From Breviolum minutum Mf 1.05b.01 (Eukaryota > Sar > Dinophyceae > Suessiales > Symbiodiniaceae), in the NCBI GenBank assembly GCA_000507305.1, contig DF239049.1:249255-313254 (forward strand): a DNA stretch of 64,000 nt. The letters run 5' to 3'. The translations under genes and the position numbers were made by a program. Positions within the stretch are counted from its first letter, which is position 1; each line of letters opens with the position of its first letter. Shown piece after piece: positions 22,467 through 32,689 of this stretch. Below the pieces are notes generated by a model. It was given only the letters and a program-made list of their open reading frames with translations, ran no database searches and was not told where the DNA came from.

Positions 22467-22829
22467 GTAAAGGGTCCTAGTAGTCCAGATGCTCACTGTC
22501 AATGCTTATATTGTTACATAGTCTATAATATGGATATTGGATCTACCCCGCACCCAGCAAAAATGGCAAACAAAGGTTTGCAGAGTTTTTTTTCTACTAA
22601 GAATGTAATCATCCTGGTGGTGACTGTCACTGGGTGACGGGGGTAGACGACGGACTATGTCTGAGAAATAGGTGCCTCTAAAATCTCCATCACCCATGAC
22701 TGCCGCAGACTGTTAGGTAATTTGGCTAGATGGATGTCCAACTCCTGCTTTCTGTGGTGTTCTGTCCAATTATGATGTTTTTTTTGGGGGGGTGGGGTTG
22801 TCGGATGCTGGGGCCCAAATATGTTTAAG

Positions 22830-22913
22830 ACACGATTTCTTTATCTCCTGGTTGATCCATCTGGGACCAGCGTACAGGTTTATGTTCAAGACTTGATGGG
22901 TCAGGTGGTTTGA
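22830..22913 (+). CDS. Unrecognised gene U1, exon
   Basis: It starts after TTTAAG and ends at a GTGGTT donor, again exactly 28 codons. It reads LLVDPSGTSVQVYVQDLMGQ, phase 0 to phase 0. The regular alternation of hydrophobic residues suggests beta strands. Confidence 0.5.
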   Translation, partial: TRFLYLLVDPSGTSVQVYVQDLMGQVV

Positions 22914-23035
22914 CGTTGCACATGGCTGAACCATCAAGAGTTTCATGCCGCTGCCAATCCTAGTTCCAGTCTCCAAAAAATAAATTCTAGTAGCATGTGA
23001 CACGTGCAGATAAAAATATCCATCAAAAATTAAAT

Positions 23036-23130
23036 GGGACCTTACCAATGGACCCCTAAGTAAGTTACTAGAGCTATTAGATACTCAGGTTTAGGGGCCC
23101 GTTCAGTGGGTCCTGTTGGTGATTTCTTGG
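23036..23130 (-). repeat. Family I repeat, reverse orientation
   Basis: Contains the reverse complement of GACCCCTAAACCTGAGTATC, found forward at 1988-2100 and about 7940-8050. The unit is about 110 bases with an internal AGGGGTCC/GGACCCCT inverted pair. Confidence 0.6.
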
Positions 23131-23357
23131 AAAAATTGATTTTGGAGCCTAAACATGCTTTTTAGATTTAGAAGGGGCGGCCAAGCATCCAATTTTAATG
23201 ACTTTTGGTGCACATGGGGACGATTTTACAATTCTTTGGTGCTATCTGGAATTGGGATTTTCACATGATTTTCACTGTATATACGAATCACTTTTTGCCA
23301 CTTAACAATCCCCGACAATTCTGCTCCATGTGGCAACCTGCTTTTTTTGTGCATCAG

Positions 23358-23520
23358 CGTGATGCCAACGTTGGTGCCACAATGACACCACATCCATCGG
23401 GTCCCGCGGCGAAAAAACGTTGCGCCGAAACACGGCGGCAACCGAAAGTCGCGGCGCCGGCGCTGAGACGTAGGGTCTCAGTCTTAGGTTCGCTCGAAAA
23501 TGCGCTCGCGAATCCATCCT
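23358..23520 (+). CDS. Unrecognised gene U1, basic GC-rich exon
   Basis: A GTGCATCAG acceptor and a GTAAAG donor frame 163 bases with much higher GC than the flanks. It reads RDANVGATMTPHPSGPAAKK followed by an Arg-rich stretch and then SVLGSLENALANPS. It joins in phase to the previous exon. The 160-codon open frame around it (23205-23687) is mostly intron read-through. Confidence 0.6.
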
Positions 23521-24820
23521 GTAAAGAAAAGCACGGTGGATGGGGGGGAGGAGTGAGCAAGTTGACCTGCCTTAAACGTTACTCTTTTTTTTTTTGCCCA
23601 AACCATTCAGTGTTTGTTTGTCATGACATGCATTTATTTGGCCAGATTTGTGTCAAAAAGATCCGACAAGTGCGTTTCAAAATTTGAAGTGCCCTAAATG
23701 ATTTACCATTCCCCATACCATCCATGATATCCATGTATGGGGACCTGTTGGGCTTGGTTTGGACGGTTTTGAGTCCTGGTGATGTCAAATGTCATGCTCG
23801 AAGTAGAAGACTCATCAAGAGGGTATAAGATGGTATAAGCACAAGAAATTCTCAAGCCATGCCAGTGGAAGATTGAAGGTGCCTGCTGTTGCATGTATAC
23901 TTAACATCAAGTTCTTCCAAACCGACAATAGTGATATTACTCAACGCCTTACAGCCAAATCTTGACATGAATCTTAAATGCTCTCGCAAAACATCGACAT
24001 GTTGAAGATGTTTGATCAACTACATTTGCACGTGTTTGTCCCCATCCAAAAAACTCCGACGATTTCTTTCCAAGACTGATTTTTGATCCAGTGGCACACA
24101 GCCACCTTAAAAACAAAAAACAGCCCACCCCCAAAAAAGACACGCCCACCCATACACTTACAACTACGGAACGTTTGGGTCCCAAAAGTCCCGACATCTT
24201 CGTCGAAAAGATGTCGAAGACTTGAAGCTTCGACAGTGATGCTTCCCATGATGCGGGGTCTGTCACTGTACCTTTATTGCCTGACCTTTTTGGTGTTCGG
24301 CAGCTGTAAAGAATTGCAACTGGGATGAGATTCTGCGTTTTTTTGTTGTTTTTGTTGGTTAGTTGTTGACTGCATGCGGCAATGTCCCTCCCCAAAGATT
24401 AAGAACAAGGTTCACCGGTTCAAATGGGGGTGGCCCTGGAAAATAGGAGAGTCCCAAATTTTGACTGGAGAATCTGGAGATCTCCTATTTTGAGATAAGT
24501 TGCCCTGGAATGCATTGACGAGATTCCCTGGAAAATAGGAGATTCTTCATTTTTAGAAAACTGATTTAACTTGAGATGAGTTACCCTGGACCCGTCCACC
24601 AAACATTCAGCGGATGATCCATGGTTCAGGATTCCCGACCCTGCCAAAGTACAATGTTTTCGAGATTATATATGATAATCATCACTGAAACAATTCATCC
24701 AATTTGAAATGTTGAATCCCCCCTCCATGTTTTTCACTAAGCATCTTGTTCTTGGTGTTTTTTTGGATTCCTTGATGCTTGTGAAGTTCCGCACACTCCG
24801 GTGGAACTTTTTTATCCCAG

Positions 24821-24909
24821 GCACCGATGTACCAAAGGTGGCCGTTGCCGTAGTGATTTGGTAGGGCCAACCTTGCTACAAGTGCGTGGGAAATTACGAC
24901 AAGGTCAAG
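24821..24909 (+). CDS. Unrecognised gene U1, exon with near-consensus splice sites
   Basis: The acceptor TTTTTATCCCAG and the donor AAG|GTAAGG are the clearest splice pair in the window. One frame is open, reading HRCTKGGRCRSDLVGPTLLQ and then VRGKLRQGQ. It joins in phase (1) to the next exon. At least one exon probably lies between 23521 and 24820; a membrane-like open segment ending at a GTAAAG donor near 24304 is a candidate. Confidence 0.55.
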
Positions 24910-25061
24910 GTAAGGTTCAGTTACTGGTCACTTGGCCAAGTTCAACTGGGCTGTGCGGATCATGATGAGCAACTGAGTTAGAGAATAGATATTCATATTT
25001 TTTCTTACTAAATGACACCTGCAAATGAGTAACAAGGTAGGGGGTGGTTGGAACCAACCAG

Positions 25062-25155
25062 TCAAGATAGTCTTGTTGCTTGGGGACAAAAATGACGAGG
25101 AGGATGAGGGGATGCAGTTTGGCAGTTTGAAGAAGATACATGCAATTACCGGCTG
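25062..25155 (+). CDS. Unrecognised gene U1, acidic exon before family C intron
   Basis: The acceptor AACCAACCAG leads into VKIVLLLGDKNDEEDEGMQF and then GSLKKIHAITG. The exon stops in phase 2 at the GTGGTTTCA terminus of a family C element (25156 onward). The following exon restores the frame. Confidence 0.6.
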
Positions 25156-25281
25156 GTGGTTTCATTTTTAAAAATTTTCATTTCTATTTGGGGAAGATTC
25201 CCATTTTGACGAATTTTTCGAGGGGGTTGAAACCACCAACTATCAACTAGTAGTTGATTTTTGTATGACACTTCTTTTCAG
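25156..25281 (+). mobile_element. Family C element forming most of an intron
   Basis: Its 5' terminus provides the donor (GTGGTTTCA). Its 3' terminus (GTTGAAACCACCAACTATC) lies about 40 bases before the TTTTCAG acceptor that keeps the frame. Confidence 0.55.
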
Positions 25282-25450
25282 GGGACAAAACTCCACTTTC
25301 CACTTTCCAAGTTTCGCGCTGCATGAGGGGACAAAACTCCAAAACTTGAAACTGCCAAGTATTTCCATCAGTCTACATATAGTGTTTCCACAGGCCGGGT
25401 TGGAAGAAGAAGCTACTGAGCACTGGTTGAGTATTCTCATTGGAATCTAA
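25282..25450 (+). CDS. Unrecognised gene U1, terminal exon
   Basis: After CTTCTTTTCAG the frame reads GQNSTFHFPSFALHEGTKLQ and ends with EEEATEHWLSILIGI and TAA at 25448-25450. It is in phase with the exon on the other side of the family C intron. No family recognised. Confidence 0.55.
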
Positions 25451-25592
25451 GAGCCTCCCCCCAATGCCACCCCTCCCAAGAAAATTTGGCCTCATTAAGG
25501 GACTATTAACCACCATTAACCATCATTGTCCCTTAATTAGGCCTTATTAGGGCGGTGGGTGGCATTTGGGGAGGTTCCCTTAGATTGCCATG
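25445..25592. mobile_element. Family G inverted-repeat element
   Basis: Ends AATCTAAGAGCCTCCCC and GGGGAGGTTCCCTTAGATT, with inner inverted pairs CCAATGCCACC / GGTGGCATT and TTAAGGGAC / GTCCCTTAA. It starts at the stop codon of gene U1, so it may form its 3' untranslated region. Related copies: about 17364-17460, 32895-33120, 33845-33990, 44090-44190, 46780-46890 and 60390-60530. Confidence 0.6.
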
Positions 25593-25963
25593 ATATTCAG
25601 TGACATCATTCCATTCTGACACCAGGTCCTGGTTTAGTATGAGAAGTTTCCTGCATGACAATCAATCCAGGAATCCAGGTTTGAGATAGACCCAGGGTCA
25701 GATGCGCACGCGACAGTTGGGTAGTTGAGGGGGCAAATGTGAAAAATATACATTAATTAATTTACACTGCTTTAGTAAATACACGATCAACTATAGAACA
25801 TAGATATTTACAGTGTACAATTGAAATTACTTCATGCACATATACAATATATATATATATGCTATTATTTGAATGTTTGTTGCTACAACCCAAATCTCCT
25901 CATAACAACAACAAAAATAAACAAAAGTGGTGGGTTGTTTTTTTTTCATCGTTTCTGCCTAAG

Positions 25964-26087
25964 GAAAACCATGATGGAAACTGTCTTGAAGCTTCAAACA
26001 TGGCAGACAATGGTGTCTTGGCGGTTCCTGTTCGGAACGCCCTTGGCTTCACGGAAAAAAGGCCAAGTAGTTGGTTCCAAGACCGAG
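25964..26087 (+). CDS. Lectin-like gene L, exon (NCLEASNMADNGVL)
   Basis: After GCCTAAG the frame reads ENHDGNCLEASNMADNGVLA and later SSWFQDR up to a GTTGAA donor. G-x-CL-x-A-S-x(5)-NG-x-x-x is the opening of a ricin-type beta-trefoil subdomain (carbohydrate-binding fold). The assignment rests on this short motif and on similar motifs in following exons. Confidence 0.5.
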
Positions 26088-26201
26088 GTTGAAGTGTAAT
26101 CAATACCCCCCTGAAAACTAACGGCTATCCCCTGAAAAATGATGGTTGGAAGATGTATTTCCTATTGAAATAGTCCTTTTTTGGGGACATGTTATTTTCA
26201 G

Positions 26202-26228
26202 AGGTGTATTTTGAAGATTGTCTAGCTG
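26202..26228 (+). CDS. 27-bp microexon between an A and a C element
   Basis: The reading EVYFEDCLA continues the phase-1 frame of the previous exon. Its acceptor TATTTTCAG is the 3' terminus of a family A element (26103-26205). Its donor GTGGCAACTC is the 5' terminus of a family C element (26229-26320). Confidence 0.4.
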
Positions 26229-26776
26229 GTGGCAACTCAAATATTTTTTATGTTCATCCCTACCTGGGGAAATGATCCAATTTGACTCATATTTTTCAAA
26301 TTGGTTGAAACCACCAACTACTGTAGTTGTTGGTTTGTGGTGTAATACGGATGTTTTGTTGGTTGAATGTTGATTCATCTATTGTTTATATTAACGTATG
26401 TACGGCTCGTGCATGTTTGATAGGAACTTTTTCCATTTTTCAGCTGTGTGCTCCATTGAATCAGCAACTTCTATGTGGCCGTGCCAGCATGGAATCATAC
26501 CCGTACCATCCAAAGCATGGTATATTTCCCTAGACATTTGCCATAAAATTTAACAACCAAATGTATCCAAATGTATAGGTAAATATATCAATAGCTGTGT
26601 GGTAGGTGATATACCACTTGTAGTCATTGCCAATTGGGTGATCATATGCTACCGATCCCACCTATTGAGGGAACCAGAAACAGCCATTGAATATATATAT
26701 ATATATATACATTATGGATGGTATATGGGATATATGTTGTGCTGTGCTGACAGTTTGCCCCGCAAAAACATCTTAG

Positions 26777-26848
26777 GAGCTGGGCCCAGCATGGAAGTCT
26801 GCGATGGGCAAAATGACTTGCAACACTGGCACCATGATGTGCTGCCTG
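26777..26848 (+). CDS. Lectin-like gene L, exon (CDGQNDLQHW)
   Basis: Between a CATCTTAG acceptor and a GTGGTT donor, 2+69+1 bases read AGPSMEVCDGQNDLQHWHHD. The C-D-G-x(4)-Q-x-W spacing is the QxW hallmark closing a ricin-type beta-trefoil subdomain. Confidence 0.5.
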
Positions 26849-26849
26849 G

Positions 26850-28680
26850 TGGTTCCAATTGATGCGAAGTTGTTGGGATGATTCAGGGGATAGGCAGGGA
26901 TGTACCGGAAATTTCAAGGTACCCGATTTTGTGGAAATTCCTATATATANACCCGGAACCTGGAACATATATATATATAAGCCTTATATATTAGGTATTT
27001 ATGGGTATATATAGTTGGGATGATGCTACCCTCCCCCTAGGGATCCAGGCTCACCGAAACTGAGAATGGTTTTATGGAACCTAAATGCTTCGCTGAGAAG
27101 GTGATTGGGCACCCTAGTCATCATCTGAGAATATGACTGGATTCCTAGGGCCCCTAAAACTAACAGCAAAAGCCTATGAAAATAGGCCGGAACCAAGCCC
27201 AAAAGGAAAGGATGGTTTTCCAACCATCCATTTTTAGGTGCAAACTGGCTGTTAGTTTCAGGGAGGGTAATAGCTAGGTTTCTTCTAGCAACTTCCACAA
27301 AGTGGCACTAAGAGCTTTGAGGGTTTGGTTTCATTGAAGCAACTACTAGAGGCAGTTGAGATTCGTGCTGCAGCTTCATGATATCCTATCGCTAGATGAT
27401 CGTCGATACAAAGGAGATTCTTTTTCAATTGCTCGGTGATTACTGGCTGATTTTACTCTATTTGTATGTACTCCCTGTAAGGTTAACAGCTCCCTTGAAA
27501 ATTTACTAATTATTCCAAAAGGACAGGATCGTCTTCCAACCATCATTTTTCAGGGGCGAGCTGTTAACTTCGGGGGTGTAAACCACCAACATTAGATTCA
27601 GATACCCTCCAGGAAACTAACATATCCCCCAAAAATGGCATTTTGAAGATGATTTTCCTTTTCCCAAGGTGGGATATGTTAGTTCCCTAGAGGGTACCGA
27701 TTTCATCCCATCTCATCCCATTGGATGATGATTTTTTCCGGATTGTCAGACACAAAATTTGTCCGTCCAGCTGAGGACTAGCGGCCTTTTGACGCACATA
27801 GGTGGCAAATGTATCTTGATTTGAGGATTGAGCTGGTTCCAACGGTTTCTTGAGGGGATGTTTGTTTGGGGTTTTGACACAAATGGTCAATGGATACTAA
27901 CTGAGGAGGTTTGAGTGTGCGTTGTTGTTTGGTGATTAGAAGTGGTAAGGACTATGATGTTACATTCTTTGCATGAGAACGGTGAACAACCCGGGATTGC
28001 AAGGTTTTTAATTCGCGATACCCGATTTTGTTCCATGTCTTTTTTTGATTGGGATTGCGCTTTCCCTTCAAAATAACACACTTCATAAATCTCAAGTACA
28101 ATGACATCGATAGCTGGCTGGAACATGCATCATTTGAAGATGTTCTTACAGAAAACGGTGATCTGTTCATTTCCATGTTACGTTTGCCGCATATTTCCAT
28201 AAACTTGGTGGAGAAAAAAAACTACCAATCTTTCGAAAAAGCTCAAACGAAACGAAATTCTACAAGGGATTATGATAGGCTCAACTATCAACCTGCCATT
28301 TGAAATTGGTTACCCTGCCTGAACCGAACACATCGGAAAATTAGCTGGTTGGTTTAGATTCATTTCCAATTTCCTTAATTGTTCCTTTTTTGGGGACGAA
28401 TTTGTTTATGTTTTGGGGTGTGCCACAAATACGGGTTTTGTATTGCTAATGAACAGTTCCGGGCTGTGGTAATATACACACCCATAGGCTCCATGTATGA
28501 TATATTTCAAAATTCACCAAACCATCTGGATATACACCCTGGCAAGCTAACATAGCTGGCTGGAAAATAGACCCTTTGACTTGAGTCGATGTATTTCCTA
28601 TTGAAAATGGTGATATTCCAGCCAGCTATCCAGAGGGTACATTTGGTTGAAGACTTGTATCCCCAAGTCTTTTAGTCATA
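26850..28680. other. Intron stretch with three family A elements
   Basis: Family A relatives lie at 27148-27270, 27469-27580, 27602-27697 and 28532-28639. The open frame at 28049-28303 overlaps a diverged A-type element. A possible 50-bp exon at 27750-27801 (TQNLSVQLRTSGLLTHI) has splice motifs but no phase support. Position 26950 is a single unresolved base. Confidence 0.4.
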
Positions 28681-28781
28681 CTGTTGATGGACAAAATCCT
28701 GCACCACCAAGGATGATGATTATCCCATTATTATTAGGGGTTTAACCATCCCAGATGGTGCAGGATTTCGTCCATCAACAG
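28681..28781. mobile_element. Family B inverted-repeat element with TA flanks
   Basis: CTGTTGATGGACAAAATCC ... GGATTTCGTCCATCAACAG is a near-perfect 19-base inverted pair, with TA immediately outside on both sides. This is a good type copy of the family. Confidence 0.75.
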
Positions 28782-28827
28782 TATCTCTTGAGGTTTTGGC
28801 GTTTCGGGGGTATGTTTTATTGGGGTC

Positions 28828-28940
28828 CGGTCCATACCTCCCATGGATGCGGGTCGTCACCGAGGCTTGGACGCCTCGCAACGGGACATCCCCAACGGTC
28901 GTATCCTGTTGAGTGCAGCAAATTATGGCGGGCTCAGAAA
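28828..28940 (+). CDS. Candidate exon (RGLDASQRDIPNGRILL)
   Basis: This GC-rich segment reads RHRGLDASQRDIPNGRILLS in one frame, resembling the first strand pair of a ricin-type subdomain (LDAS...NG-x-xxL). A second plus frame and a minus frame are also open, so the call is tentative. Confidence 0.3.
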
Positions 28941-29315
28941 AACACACCAAAACTCGGAATTGTTGAGGATATTTTGGTAGATTATTGTTTGATATAATGA
29001 TAAAACTGGATCTAACCAATTTTTTGACCTAAATTATTGGATTGTTGGTGGGCTTCCATTTAGATATCTGATTTTAGGGTTGGGAGGTAGAATTAAAATG
29101 GCCAACAAAAATATGTCAGAAATCATGATTGCGAATTGAATCAGCAGCTAGCTGCCGGGTGCCAACCAACAGGATCCGTTTAAAAGATCATCCAAGGAGC
29201 TTTAACAAGGTTTGTAATTTTAAATGGTTTACAAAATATCAGTCAGTTGATGTAAATTGCTTTGTAGCTGTTTTTTACTACGGAGCTTTTTTGTCGTGAA
29301 CATCCTGAATTTCAG

Positions 29316-29366
29316 ATTTTGTGGAAATGCATGGTGGACAAAACCCTTATGCAAAATCAGGTCAAG
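29316..29366 (+). CDS. Candidate lectin-like exon (ILWKC)
   Basis: An ATTTCAG acceptor and a GTACAT donor bound exactly 17 codons reading ILWKCMVDKTLMQNQVK. L-W-K-C followed by N-Q fits a ricin-type strand. It is short, so evidence is limited. Confidence 0.4.
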
Positions 29367-29614
29367 GTACATTACTGTAGCACTGGGATTTAAAAAACAT
29401 GACGTATGTCCAAAACTATACCTTTGGAACTTTCTCGGGGTAATCGAAAAGATGTCGAACAAAAAAGCTGTCACACCCCCAAAACTACCCAATTTGTTTA
29501 TAGGAGATACATCTTCACATGGTTGTTTTTTCCATTGTCATGTTAGTTTTGGGGGTTTAACTGTTTCAATCCCAGTTAGAGTAGGGCAAGTTCGATGTTT
29601 CTTATTCGACTGAG

Positions 29615-29714
29615 GTATTCATCTTTGGGATTGCGATGCGTCGAACAAGAGCCTTGGCTGGTTCATGGAAAACTATGAGAATCCAGGAAAGGATTACATC
29701 ACTAAACATTTGAG
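29615..29714 (+). CDS. Lectin-like gene L, exon (IHLWDCDAS)
   Basis: After CGACTGAG the frame reads IHLWDCDASNKSLGWFMENY and ENPGKDYITKHL, with a GTACCT donor. V/I-x-LWDC is a typical ricin-type beta-trefoil strand. The composition is strongly protein-like and no other frame competes. Confidence 0.6.
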
Positions 29715-29919
29715 GTACCTAAGATAGACGTGCTCACCTATATAAGCTGTATGTAAGGGAAACCCCACTCACGAAATAGCTACTCTGAGGATTGGATTTG
29801 AACCCCCAATCCTATAGGAATTATGTTTCAAAACTTTTGCCTTGACTTGATACATCTTGCGCCTAGGGAAAGAATTAGAAGTGCTAAAGCAGAAACTGGT
29901 TTCTGAATTCTCCTCCCAG

Positions 29920-29979
29920 AATCATGGTGACCATGGTGTCAAACATGCACCCTTTGGCAGACCCAGTGGCGAACCGTTT
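29920..29979 (+). CDS. Candidate exon after the LWDC exon
   Basis: A CTCCTCCCAG acceptor and a GTTTTT donor bound 60 bases. Joined in phase 2 to the preceding exon it reads IMVTMVSNMHPLADPVAN. The alternative frame (NHGDHGVKHAPFGR) is also open. Confidence 0.35.
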
Positions 29980-30399
29980 TTTTTTTCCGGCCTTTAAGTT
30001 TGGGTCCCATAGCCTCAATTATAACGATCAGTTTTCCTCAGTTTTCTGGGGCCCATCATTTTTTCGGGCACGGTCCATGATTTGTTTTTTAAAGGTTCCA
30101 TCATTTTTGTGACTAGCTGGTGCTTACGAAAGGGAGTGATTTGGAGTTAAGGACATATATCTAAAATCTAGAACCATAATATCAGGAACTACCCCCAGGT
30201 TTCGTCCGCAAATCTCCTAGGAACTTAAGAGTGCCCGCGCACAATGCCACCCCATCCAGCAAATAGCTGGCCTTCTTAAGGGATTATTGAGCTGGGTGGT
30301 GGTTCAAACATTTTTTATTTTCACCCCTACTTGGGGAAATGATCCAACTGACTCATATTTTTCAAATGGGTTGAAACCACCATCTAGTGAGGGATTAAG

Positions 30400-30495
30400 G
30401 AAGTTTTCTCGAAAAACTAAACTGACTGAGTCCCGGCCAAAAACGAGACCGATTTTCTTGCAACTTCCTCACCTTTTGTCGCCTGATGCTACCCT
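30400..30495 (+). CDS. Candidate exon KFSRKTKLTES
   Basis: The segment ends at a GTAAGG donor and reads KFSRKTKLTESRPKTRPIFL. It lies directly after a family C element (30293-30387). Counting from the element's own TAG at 30385-30387 keeps the same frame open (EGLRKF), so the element may supply the acceptor. Confidence 0.45.
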
Positions 30496-30689
30496 GTAAG
30501 GAATCAGATGTGGGATTGGCTACCTGAGACGCAGCAGTTCAAGAATCGTTTCTTGTGCGAGGTTGGAAATAGGAGGACCAGAATATGAATGCGTATAGCG
30601 ATTGCTAGGAACAGCATTATCTATGATGTGACGTGCGTTTGATATTAATTTGTTCCGTGGGAGATCTATTGATACTTTCTGATGTTGAG

Positions 30690-30831
30690 TGTAAATTCGC
30701 AACAACAACAACAACAACAACAGCAGCAGCAGCAACAACAACAGCAACAACAAGATCCAAAGGTTATGGTTTATGTATGGATGCTCCTCATCCTCAACGA
30801 CCTGGCTCACATATACATATGTGGACGTGTC
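30690..30831 (+). CDS. Lectin-like gene L, exon with Thr/Ala repeat and HMWTC
   Basis: A CAA/CAG triplet tract (30703-30752) is read in the ACA/GCA frame as a Thr/Ala-rich linker. It is followed by GYGLCMDAPHPQRPGSHIHM and WTC. GLC-x-DA...G-x-x-x-H-x-W-x-C is a ricin-type beta-trefoil subdomain. A GTGAGG donor follows the first base after TGT. Joining to 31546 completes Arg-Asn-Gln-Arg-Trp, the expected QxW. Acceptor: TGTTGAG. Confidence 0.6.
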
Positions 30832-31121
30832 GTGAGGATTTGAGCTGCTTGGATTTGATACAAAATCCATGGTTGTGTTGGTGTCTAGACCTCCCATTAT
30901 ACTCTCTGTAAACTAACATAGCTGGCTGGAATATCCCATTTTTTTCAAGGAAATACATCGACTCAATCCGGGTCCATTTTCCAGCCAGCCATGTCAGTTG
31001 TTTGTTGATCCCGGAGTGTTTGTTTTGGGGGTAAATTCATCATATTCATCGACCTAATCGGATCGGGATTTCTTTGCCTTTAGGTGGGATGACTATCCCC
31101 AGCATTTCGGTACAACAGTAG

Positions 31122-31274
31122 GGTCATTAAGAAATCAACGGGTTGGAGGATGAAGAATTCTAAGACTTTTCCGACATATCCCATGGAACATACCCCGGTC
31201 GACCCCCAACCAACAGTTTATGAAGGAATTCCTTTCAATTGGAGGTTTGGGGATGCGTGGGATATCTTCAAACG
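31122..31274 (+). CDS. Candidate exon with Trp-rich segment
   Basis: An ACAACAGTAG acceptor and a GTATGT donor bound 153 bases reading IKKSTGWRMKNSKTFPTYPM and ending FNWRFGDAWDIFKR. Both splice sites are good and the frame is clean. However, its phases do not fit the exons at 30690 and 31546, so it may be alternatively spliced or belong to another transcript. Confidence 0.5.
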
Positions 31275-31545
31275 GTATGTTAGGGTTCTCTTAGAACAAT
31301 GCAAATCCATCTTGAGCTGCATTCACCACACAGAAATCCAGTCACCAGGATGACTATACATTTCTAATACTCAGGTATCCACATGAACACCTTCACTTGC
31401 TACTGTGTGTGTGAGGGGTAGTTGTTCAAACGATATCTTGATCATTTTGATTTTGCCCTAAATAAATTATTAGCCCCCCAACAACAAAGAAAACAGCTAA
31501 AAACACGAGCTTTAGCGCTTCACTTAGACTTTTTTTTTGGTTCAG

Positions 31546-31685
31546 GTAATCAACGTTGGGTCTTCCATGACATTGACGTCACCATCACAACGACCACGGA
31601 GACATCCACGTCGTCGGTTTCGACGTCCACGTCAACTTCCACCTTCACTACATCCACCTCCGCAGCTACCACATCTACATCTGAG
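31546..31685 (+). CDS. Lectin-like gene L, QRW motif and Ser/Thr-rich linker
   Basis: A pyrimidine-rich TTTTTTTTGGTTCAG acceptor leads to NQRWVFHDIDVTITTTTETS and a Ser/Thr-only stretch of about 30 residues, up to a GTTGCA donor in phase 0. NQRW is the QxW motif closing the beta-trefoil unit. The mucin-like linker suggests a secreted or surface protein. Confidence 0.6.
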
Positions 31686-31901
31686 GTTGCATCATGGGAG
31701 GATTTTTTGTTACACCCGTTTTTTTTTGGCAGGATTTGACATGGAAACCTCTTTTTCAACATGATATACCTTGCAGGGAAGTAACATATCCCACCTTGGA
31801 AGAAGGTAAATCATCTTCAAAAGTGGGACCCGTGGGATTGGATATGTTTGGCCAGGAGGGTATTCATGCAGGATCTTTTTTTTCTCTGCAGTTTTTGTCA
31901 G

Positions 31902-32006
31902 GTGACAACAAGTTCCAGTTCCACTAGCACGACAACTCCTCAGCCATTGAGTGCTGTGAGACACTTGGAAAGTTGCAAACGTAAACGTGAAACATCTGAC
32001 GTTTGA
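31902..32006 (+). CDS. Lectin-like gene L, second Ser/Thr linker, possible 3' end
   Basis: After TTTTTGTCAG the frame, in phase with the previous exon, reads VTTSSSSTSTTTPQPLSAV and a basic tail (CKRKRETSDV) ending in TGA at 32004-32006. A GTGAGA donor at 31955 is the alternative to termination. Confidence 0.5.
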   Translation: MTTSSSSTSTTTPQPLSAVRHLESCKRKRETSDV

Positions 32007-32660
32007 AACGGCATTGGTGATGGAACTTATCATATTGATGATTATGTTGGTTGCATGATTTAACTCTAGACAAGCTATTTACATATGTACTTAGATGATC
32101 TTGAATTGAATTGCTCCACATCAAAATTTAAACAGGATTTGCTTGCCGTCATTTTAGACTGTTCAAATTGCGTTCGTGTAGAATCACGTTCTGCAAAAGC
32201 AGACTTCTGTCGGGTCCATGGTTTGAAAAGCTGGACCATCAAGCATTCAGAGATTCACCTGCTGTGTTTTTTGACCCCTCGTGTGAACCTTCCCTCCCTG
32301 AAACTAACAGTTCGTACCTGAAAAATGGTGGTTGGAATACTAAAGTTTCCTTTTAATATGGCCTAAATTTTCAGGGACTATGTTAGTTTCAGGGAGTGTA
32401 ATTTAACATAGCGATGGTCAATTCACCATGTTGATGGTATTTACCAGGAAAGATGGCGATTTTCATGGGCGAACTGTTAATTTCAGGGAGGGTATGTTAA
32501 AAGCCTGAAGGGTGTACCAAAACCGGCTGTTTTTGAACTACCCTGACAGGTTTGGTGATTGTTCAATACTGTTATTTTTCTCAACCTGGAAGGTACAAAA
32601 TCCACTGAACGTCAGGAGGTAGAAGTAAGCAACCATTAGAGAGAGTATTGCAAATTTTCA
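32007..32660. other. Exon candidates and two family A elements
   Basis: A protein-like segment GPWFEKLDHQAFRDSPAVFF (about 32211-32279) ends at a GTGTGA donor just before a family A element (32289-32400). A half A element follows at about 32455-32495. Two overlapping frames compete for the exon. Confidence 0.35.
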
Positions 32661-32689
32661 GTTGATACAAGAGGTTTCTATATATACTA

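Noticed and set aside
23205-23687. 160-codon plus-strand ORF
   Set aside because: Only 23358-23520 has splice support and GC-rich coding composition; the ends are AT-rich read-through.
28049-28303. Plus-strand ORF (DIDSWLEHASFEDVL)
   Set aside because: It overlaps a diverged family A-type element with the same AGCTGGCTGGAA...AATGGTGAT layout, so the reading is a translation of a repeat.
32289-32400. Recurrent peptide SLPETNSS in many ORFs
   Set aside because: It is the translation of the family A terminus CCCTCCCTGAAACTAACAG and not a protein motif.
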